From the NCBI GenBank assembly GCA_034440615.1, contig JAOTOM010002962.1, positions 62,001 through 126,000 on the forward strand: a stretch of 64,000 bases of DNA. Reading direction: 5' to 3'. The notes beneath the pieces are model-generated. The model did not search any database, had not been told where the DNA came from, and worked only from the letters and a program-made list of their open reading frames with translations. This DNA is from Ashinkailepas kermadecensis (lineage: Eukaryota > Arthropoda > Thecostraca > Neolepadidae). The position numbers and the translations under genes were made by a program. This document shows positions 57,929 through 64,000 of the stretch, piece by piece. Positions within the stretch are counted from its first letter, which is position 1. Each line of letters begins with the position of its first letter.

Positions 57929-58459
57929 TTACTCGAGATATGATCCGCATGTGTTCGATACATACTTGACGGCTGAACACACCGACCGGTGCACGTGCTC
58001 TACCATGCAGAACAGTCCAGCGAAGTTCTGCGGAGACCGTGACACATGCCATGACAGCTCTGAGGTGTCGTACCTAGTCTGGCGAGGTGTCGTACCTGGT
58101 CGGGCGAGGTGTCGTACCTGGTCCGACGATGTGCCGTACCTGGTCGGGCGAGGTGTCGTACCTGGTCTGGCGAGGTGTTGTACCTGGTCTGGTGAGGTGT
58201 CGTACCTGATCGGGCAAGGTGTCGTACCTGATCGGGCGGTGAGGTGTCGTACCTGGTCTCGCGAGGTGTCGTACCTGATCGGGTGATGTGTCGTACCTGG
58301 TCTGGCGAGGTGTTGTACTTGGTCTCGCGAGGAGTCGTACCTGATCGGGCAAGGTGTCGTACCTAGCGCGTCACACATCCCACGACAGTTCTGAGGTATC
58401 TTACGTGCTCGGGCTATAGCGGAGAGCGTCACCAGCAACAGGATGAGAGCAGTCTTCAT
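57929..58459 (-). CDS. Small secreted repeat protein, inverted copy 1
   Basis: Starts MKTALILLLVTLSAIARA, a textbook signal peptide (about 18 residues), then RKIPQNCRGMCDALG. A run of 22-residue repeats follows (DQVRHLARPGTTPRQTRYDT type) encoded by a 22-bp DNA unit, then a Cys-containing tail (LFCMVEHVHRSVCSAV). The single frame is 176 residues with no stop, ending at 57929. A TATA box lies upstream on the - strand. The repeat could instead be a retained intron, because each unit carries CAG|GTACGA. The protein would be secreted; its function is unknown and I do not recognise the family. Confidence 0.55.
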   Translation of the reverse strand: MKTALILLLVTLSAIARARKIPQNCRGMCDALGTTPCPIRYDSSRDQVQHLARPGTTHHPIRYDTSRDQVRHLTARSGTTPCPIRYDTSPDQVQHLARPGTTPRPTRYGTSSDQVRHLARPGTTPRQTRYDTSELSWHVSRSPQNFAGLFCMVEHVHRSVCSAVKYVSNTCGSYLE

Positions 58460-58492
58460 GATCGGCACTGTGTTCGACCTGTATGTCGACAT

Positions 58493-58500
58493 CCTATATA
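58493..58500 (-). promoter_or_regulatory. TATA box of secreted-protein copy 1
   Basis: TATATAGG on the - strand, about 35 bp upstream of the ATG at 58459. The matching place in copy 2 also has a TATA box. The short distance means a very short 5' UTR or a slightly later start site. Confidence 0.5.
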
Positions 58501-59094
58501 CGGCGTGGATGCTGTGCTGTCGCACCGCGCCGAATTAGGAATTTCCGCGAAGTACCAGCATGCCTCGTGCAGACGGCCGGCCGGTTCCGGCGAACTGCTG
58601 GTGCCGGGTCGGCTCGTGCCGGTCGTGTGCACAGCTTGCGGTGTGTACGGAACATAGTCCGCGGTGTGCACGGTTCACAGCCCGTGGTGTGCACAACTGC
58701 AGGGTGTGCCGATTTTCGAGTTCAATGTGTACGGGTGATATGCTGAAGCCGGATGCCGAACAAAACAACAAAAATAACGATTTTCCGATAGAAGTTGCTT
58801 CCATCATGCGCGAGACGATCAAAGCAACGTTCGTGGGGAACAGCGCTACCACCTAGCGGAGACGTCGTCAAAGAAAACAACGTGGGTGATTAGATATGAA
58901 ATTTGGTATATTTTGGACTGCTCATTACAAAACAAATGCATCGGTGCATATTTCAGGACTAAAATGTGGAAGCCAAGGAAACCAATGGGCAAAACAACCC
59001 AATTACTAATCACAATTGGATGTCGGTTGAAGCCACACTTAACGTAAATTAGAATTACCGGTGCAATGCAAACAAATTGCGCGTGCAAACTTAC

Positions 59095-59335
59095 CCCCCC
59101 CCCCACACACGTGCAGGCTTCATGTGCACAAGACTGTATCCCCACTGTTACCCCCCCACACACGTGCAGGCTTCATGTAACAACTGCCCCCACACGTGCA
59201 GGCTTCATGTGCCCCCCACCTACCCCCACACGTGCAGGCTTCATGTAAAACGACCCCCTTACCCCCCACACGTGCAGGCTTCATGTTACCCCCCCCCACA
59301 CACGTGCAGGCTTCATGTTCACCCCCCCACCGGCT
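59095..59335. repeat. Array of CACGTG-containing repeats between the divergent secreted-protein genes
   Basis: Six perfect copies of CACGTGCAGGCTTCATGT (starting near 59107, 59161, 59193, 59229, 59270 and 59302) plus one decayed copy are separated by C-rich spacers of variable length. Each contains the E-box CACGTG. Confidence 0.88.
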
Positions 59336-59339
59336 TGCA

Positions 59340-60134
59340 GTGCACTTCATGTGAACAACAAGAAAGACTGTCAATGAATTACAGTTGTCCTTACAGTTAC
59401 CCCCCCGCACTCATAGCTTCCGCACTTGACTCACCTCTGTTCGGCATGCCTCTATCAGAGGGAGGACTGCCAGTGCCGATTAAGCCACTTCTGCATCCGT
59501 CACAATGGATTCGGTCGTTGGCCGCCGTACAGAAGAGTTGTCCGTGCCGCACGCGTGTCCGTGCCCCGCCACCACACGCTCGTTAGAGGAAAGTATCCCT
59601 TTTCCCTCTCTGAGTTTGTGCGTATTTGTCATGTTCTAGTGAGGTAACCCGTTGCATCGTTTCCTTTTTAGATTTCCTTTCGACCCCACGTGGTTTTTAA
59701 TCGACGTACTTTCGTTCTCTGTTTTTCTGTGTTCTTTGCGTTTGTATAGTATTCGTTAGGTAGGGTATTCCCGAGATGATAAAAATGCAAAATGTACACT
59801 GAACCCCACTCGGCACCGGTCCCCTAATCGGAATTTCACCCACTGCCCATACCTGATGACCATCGCGCGACCCCGGACCTTGCCACTGATGCTCCCTCTC
59901 CCGATACCACCGTTGATGACCCACGCCGTACTGTTCCTTTGGACGATGCTATGGAAGCTCTCCGTGCCTTGTCGACACCTGCTCATCCCAAAACCACGAC
60001 CACGTCTCACGACCCGACACCAGACCATCACTCTCCACGCCGCCGACCCTCGCTCGAACCAGACCGCGCCCGCCCAACCTGAGCCAACGCTGACATTGAA
60101 GCCCCGCCATCAGAACCCTCGCCATCAAAACCCA
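59340..60134. other. Spacer of the inverted duplication, no gene recognised
   Basis: Short ORFs only. The 59.8-60.13 kb part is rich in CCACGACC/CCCGACACC words but shows no coding signal. Confidence 0.4.
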
Positions 60135-60280
60135 GACCCACCACAGGCTCTGCACACGACCGGCGCGAGCCGACCCGGCGCCAGCAGTTCGCCGTAACCG
60201 GCCGACCGTCTGCAAGAGTGAAGCTGGTACTTGACGGGATTTCCTAATCCGGTAGGGCGTGACGGCACAACGCGGACGCG

Positions 60281-60287
60281 TATATAA
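60281..60287 (+). promoter_or_regulatory. TATA box of secreted-protein copy 2
   Basis: TATATAA within GCGTATATAAGC, 48 bp upstream of the ATG at 60335. A start site near 60310-60315 would be expected. Confidence 0.6.
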
Positions 60288-60334
60288 GCTGTGGACTTCA
60301 ACGATCACGTACAGGTTCGACCACAGTGCCGATC

Positions 60335-60586
60335 ATGAAGACTGCTCTCGTCCTGTTGCTGGTGGCGCTCTCCGTCGTGGCCCGAGCACGTAAGATAACT
60401 CAGAACTGTCGTGGGATGTGTGACGCACTAGGTACGACACCTTGCCCGATCAGGTACGACACCTCACCAGACCAGGTACGACACCTCACCAGACCAGGTA
60501 CAACACCTCGCCAGACCAGGTACGACACCTCACCAGACCAGGTACGACACCTCGCCGCCCGACCAGGTACGACACCTCAGAGCTGA
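60335..60586 (+). CDS. Small secreted repeat protein, inverted copy 2 (frame differs after the repeats)
   Basis: Starts MKTALVLLLVALSVVARA (signal peptide), then RKITQNCRGMCDALG and the same 22-bp-repeat region. Read without splicing, the frame stops at 60586 after 83 residues, whereas the Cys-containing tail homologous to copy 1 (GQFCMVELIYVHRSVCSAV) lies in another frame ending at 60870. The NCRGMC-coding segment itself recurs in diverged form near 60582, 60690 and 60753. Either the repeat region is an intron (donor CTAG|GTACGA at 60432) or this copy is frameshifted by repeat-number change. Function unknown. Confidence 0.5.
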   Translation: MKTALVLLLVALSVVARARKITQNCRGMCDALGTTPCPIRYDTSPDQVRHLTRPGTTPRQTRYDTSPDQVRHLAARPGTTPQS

Positions 60587-60761
60587 CATGGGATGTGTTA
60601 CGTACCAGATACGACACCTCGCCCGACCAGGTACGACACATCACCCGACCAGGTACGACACCTCGCCAGGCCAGGTACGACACCTCGGAGCTGTCATGGG
60701 ATGGGTCACGTACCAGATACGACACCTCGCCCGATCAGGTACGACACCTCGGAGCTGCCAG
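60432..60761 (+). repeat. 22-bp repeat with CAG|GTA boundaries (copy 2)
   Basis: Unit GTACGACACCTCGCCCGACC plus AG. Its inverted counterpart fills 58070-58370 of copy 1. Every unit junction reads ACCAG|GTACGA, a possible acceptor and donor at once. Longer units include GAGCTGTCATGGGATG. Confidence 0.88.
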
Positions 60762-61254
60762 GGGATGTGTCACGTTTCCGTGTAATATCGCGGGACAGTT
60801 CTGCATGGTAGAGCTCATATATGTGCACCGGTCGGTGTGTTCAGCCGTCAATAATTTATCGAATACATGATGATCACATCTCGAGCAAATATTCATGTAT
60901 TTGCATAATACCAAGCCTGTCAATTCAACGAAATTCGATTGACTCTGAATTCACCTTAGGACCCAGGTTGACCTGAGGAGTGCAGTTGCAGCCTATCCAG
61001 GGCTCCCACCAACACGACGAGCGGGAATGTGGCGGAGGTGTCGACGGGGAGCGTTGGCTCCACCACCATTATAGTTGGAGCGATTAGTCTCGATACGTTT
61101 CAATTTTATCTTTACACATATGGCATGGAAACATAGGAATATAGGAATAGGAATAGGACAGCAAAAGAATAGGAACAATGAACAGTATATGAACAGACGA
61201 CTGTGAAAACATACATCGATATACCGATGAGCCAATAATGCACTATAAATATAA

Positions 61255-61400
61255 GTTTCCCAGTCCATTGATCTGTCTAATGGCTTTGCGCTGCCCTCTT
61301 TCTAGCATATCTATATATCTTTATAATTAATGGCTCCATGCCTGTACATAATATTCCAAGTGGGGTCGACATAGGCTCAGATGGCAGGAGCTGTCCAAGC
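61255..61400 (-). pseudogene. CR1-like reverse-transcriptase thumb fragment
   Basis: The - strand reads DPTWNIMYRHGAINYKDI and then, after a stop, a run related to the typical DIDMLERVQRRATK motif of CR1-type polymerases. Decayed by stops; no catalytic part. Confidence 0.5.
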
Positions 61401-61692
61401 AATTAAAGTAACTTAGCTCCTATCCTATATGCACCTCTATTAACCTCAATACTAAGTTCGCTAATTGCTTCAATTAATGGATGACACCGATCAATCACAG
61501 ACTCGATGCTCCTACCAGGAGCTAGGGGTGTAACTTTGTATGCTTTTGAGCCTCCTCCCAATAATGGCTGTGCCCTCTCAATAATTTAGACTTTTCCATG
61601 GAACCCTATGTGTTATGCCCCAATCCATTGGACCCGTCCATTGCCTTCATGTATTGTGCCCTTCCAATAATTTTCGAAGCCTACACCTATGC

Positions 61693-61896
61693 CAGGGACG
61701 GATCCAGAAATTGGCATGGGGCACATGTCCGGAGGGACACCTTTGCTTTCCGAGGGGCCTCCGGCTGAAAAAAATGTGGGGTGGGGGTGCACTCAAGCCT
61801 TCCCAGAGGAGCACCTTTTCCCGTCTGAGGGGGCTGACCTTCCCATGGGTGGGGTGGGGGAGCACATGCCTCCAGTGCCCCCTGCATCCGCCCCTG
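61693..61896. mobile_element. MITE with CAGGGRCGGATSCAG terminal inverted repeats
   Basis: The left end CAGGGACGGATCCAG and the right end (reverse complement CAGGGGCGGATGCAG) pair with two mismatches. The interior is G-rich. The ends resemble hAT-type elements, but the flanking 8-mers (acctatgc and aatcctgc) match poorly. Confidence 0.6.
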
Positions 61897-62559
61897 AATC
61901 CTGCCTGTGTTTGGTGGTGCTCCTGTCTCTCCAGTCATGCCCGTACTCTAATCAAACAATGACAAAATCTTGGCAGAGCATGGCATAGCGAACTTGGCGG
62001 TTTTGGCGTTTTATATTTGCTCATGGAGATTCTTATCCTGAGGCCTCTTTTACCGTCGACCGCGTCAGCGATCTGGCAGCACTGGTTTCATCCCATTGGC
62101 CGTGTTCAGTTTTGAGCTCCCGTTGTCTACAAGTTATGAACAGCACACACTTGGACATGCATCCACGCAAAGATATCCACGGCAGAGTTTACATTGTTTG
62201 CGGAACAGTCTAATTCACGCGGTGCTTGCCACATATGCCCGCCCGAGCACGCTATACACACGACGGGGCCACCCAGACCTATGGGGCCCGGCGAACAGAA
62301 AACTGCTCCAGTGACACCAGGCGAGGCCCTGCGCTCGGGTCATGTCTCAGGGCATGCATTGCGCACCTGGATGTATGGTACGGTGGAGCGAAAAGCAACA
62401 AAAACTGCTAGGTGCATCTGTTGGAAAAGTGGCACAAAACTTTAAAAAAGCTACATGCTAAATTCCAACCCGTTCTCAGAATCGCTACTACGGGCTCCAC
62501 GACGATGAACAAACCCCTCCCAAACAGACAGGGGATGAGATGATGGTAGCGAAATTTAG

Positions 62560-63340
62560 CACTGCATTTGGGGGCACTACGGATATTAAGCTGAGTACCG
62601 AACATCACCAGTCTTATCTGCACTAATTGTAAGGCCACTAGCTGCAAACCAAACATTTAGAGGGGTCAGGGCACTTTGCATCCGAAAGATGGCATTTTGG
62701 AGGCGATATTTTGAACGGTTAACCAAAATGTGAGTATCATCCAAGTACTGGACCGCCACTGCGTCCTTAGCAAACAGAATGAGGCGTTCACGAATACGCA
62801 GTAGAGCGGGGGGGGGGGTCAGGTCCGATCCCTGAAAGACGTCTATGCTATTGGGAAGCCTGGCGGAAAGCTTTGCATCACCCAGACTGTCAGTGATGCT
62901 GACTGACACTCTGAGTACGATTTTGGAGGTAAGCCGAAAACCACGAGGTGTCGATACCGTGAGGTGCAGTTTGATTAGAAGCTTCGAATCATCTCTCACA
63001 CCAAAGCAATTACTAAGACCAAGAAGGCAAAGCAACCATTTTTCCCCACGATCGTTCACGGACAGAATATGATCGGAGATGAAAGTCAGCGTAGTATCTG
63101 TCGAAGGGGAGGGCGGAAACCGAGCTGAGTGGGGGATAACAGATAATTTGATAATTTGAGACAGGTAGCTATAGTGTGATGATGAACTGCACGCGCTACA
63201 ATTTTAGCAATAATGGGAACGATATAAATAGGCCGGTAGTTTGATTGTTCGGCATGCTCCATATAATTTAAAGATGGGAAAGCAATGGAATGCTTCCGGG
63301 AGAAGAACACCCTGGATATGGTTAGGCTGGAGCCCACCTG
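62560..63340 (-). pseudogene. Decayed non-LTR reverse transcriptase
   Basis: On the - strand 63337-63086 reads SNYRPIYIVPIIAKIVARAV and LLSPTQLGFRP, and 63059-62586 continues with DLTPPPALLRIRERLILFAK and VQYLDDTHILVNRS (block C, Y-L-D-D). The two frames are separated by a shift or stop near 63070. Block A is degenerate (LLGLSNCFGV), so the copy is dead. Confidence 0.75.
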
Positions 63341-64000
63341 GTGGAGATATATAAGTTGTTTTTGACTAGAAACTAATCCGAAACTAAATTGCCCGTAAAT
63401 ATGGTATTTACCTGTGCCTAACTATATTCTACTTCACTTGATAATGATTATAACCCAGATGTTCCACATATCCAGAAATCAAACTCTCATCACCGCTGCA
63501 CTATCCGTCATGGTGCCGCCGTCAAGGCAAGGCAAAGTCGCTTTAGTTGATGGCAAAACTGTTTGAAATCAATGGAAAATCAACATAGGTATTAGCTATA
63601 TTAGCCATTTGGTAGAGTCATGCCAAAAACAGCTGTTTTTGGCAAAGGCAAAGTCGCACTTTTTAGAGGGAAAGGCTTCAGTATGTTCGGGTGCACCTTC
63701 ACCCGATTCAACGAATCTCTTCTCGAAGGGGCGCCGAAGGTGCTATCTCGAGAAAATGATCGCTCCCATGAACATTCCTTGAGCCTTCACTGATTGCAGA
63801 ATGCACGGATGATACATACAAGTGACGCACTGACCGCCAATTTCGCTAAATCGCTCGCAGGTTGTGCACCCCGACAGGACAATAAGCTACGAAGCATTAA
63901 AGTGTCCTAGATGGATGTCAACCTATTCATGCAGGTCTCCATGTGGAGTAATGAGCGTCTCTGCTCGCCCGCCCGAGCGACGCCCGGTGTTAGGCACCGG
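63341..64000. other. Window end, no gene recognised
   Basis: A GGCAAAGGCAAAGTCGC-type word occurs twice near 63520-63660. Otherwise unremarkable. Confidence 0.4.

Larger units (their letters stand above)
57370..58725. repeat. Left arm of a large inverted duplication
   Basis: Three blocks are reverse complements of the right arm: 57370-57660 with about 60985-61250, 57930-58480 with 60320-60895, and 58480-58700 with 60140-60310. Divergence is visible, with substitutions and small indels, so this is not a recent event. Confidence 0.85.
60135..61250. repeat. Right arm of the large inverted duplication
   Basis: Reverse complement of 57370-58725 in three blocks. The arm ends near 61250, where LINE-derived sequence begins. 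Confidence 0.85.

Noticed and set aside
59095..59335. CRISPR-like array (18-bp repeats with variable spacers)
   Set aside because: Spacers are low-complexity C-runs; better explained as a degenerate minisatellite or binding-site array.

Overview
This is a eukaryotic, almost certainly arthropod, chromosomal window. It has GC-rich coding exons with GT-AG introns, tRNA-derived SINEs, non-LTR retrotransposon pieces, MITE-like elements, long microsatellites and interstitial CCTAA-type pentamers related to the arthropod telomere motif TTAGG. A crustacean such as a barnacle would fit the strongly GC-biased third codon positions, but the sequence alone does not settle the taxon. No prokaryotic or viral gene organisation is present.

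The one clear cellular gene is a complete ubiquitin-specific protease of the USP4/USP11/USP15 family (Drosophila Usp15-31 type). It runs on the + strand from an ATG at 9299 to a TAG at 40606-40608, in 14 coding exons over 31.3 kb, and encodes 882 residues. All 13 introns have GT-AG ends and the reading phases match at every junction. The predicted protein has a DUSP domain, a ubiquitin-like domain, and a split USP catalytic domain (Cys277, His806, Asp823; zinc-ribbon pairs Cys427/Cys430 and Cys724/Cys727). A second ubiquitin-like insert and an acidic linker lie between the catalytic halves. The introns hold SINEs, LINE fragments, foldback elements and minisatellites. Several of the minisatellites are built from copies of the splice sites themselves.

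Layout. 1-7.6 kb: a diverged tandem duplication (copy A 1-2020, copy B 3206-6716), where copy B gained a CR1-like LINE fragment and a hAT-like MITE, followed by a compound (AG)n(AT)n(AG)n tract of nearly 0.9 kb. 8.1-8.4 kb: palindromic MITE-like DNA. 9.1-40.6 kb: the USP gene. 40.6-41.9 kb: GC-rich minisatellites just past the stop codon. 42.1-44.2 kb: a non-LTR reverse transcriptase on the - strand with an uninterrupted frame. 45.9-46.1 kb: a MITE with 53-bp perfect inverted repeats. 46.95-47.55 kb: a 32-bp stem-loop array. 49.8-50.0 kb: a possible His-rich terminal exon on the - strand. 50.1-51.7 kb: a second reverse transcriptase ORF on the + strand. 53.95-57.1 kb: a 14-bp satellite. 57.4-61.25 kb: a large inverted duplication carrying two divergently oriented, TATA-preceded genes for small secreted proteins, with an E-box-containing repeat array between them. 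61.25-63.4 kb: decayed LINE fragments and a MITE.

The most unusual signals are: (1) the repeated expansion of exon-intron boundary sequence into minisatellites inside one gene, including a 51-bp (17-codon) donor-site triplication that stays in frame; (2) the inverted pair of secreted-protein genes whose coding region contains a 22-bp repeat, so that copy number sets the reading frame of the tail; and (3) several SINE families with different tRNA-like heads, two of which share a central domain, one copy lying where it probably supplies a splice branch point. No search or computation could be run; all coordinates and phases were read by hand.
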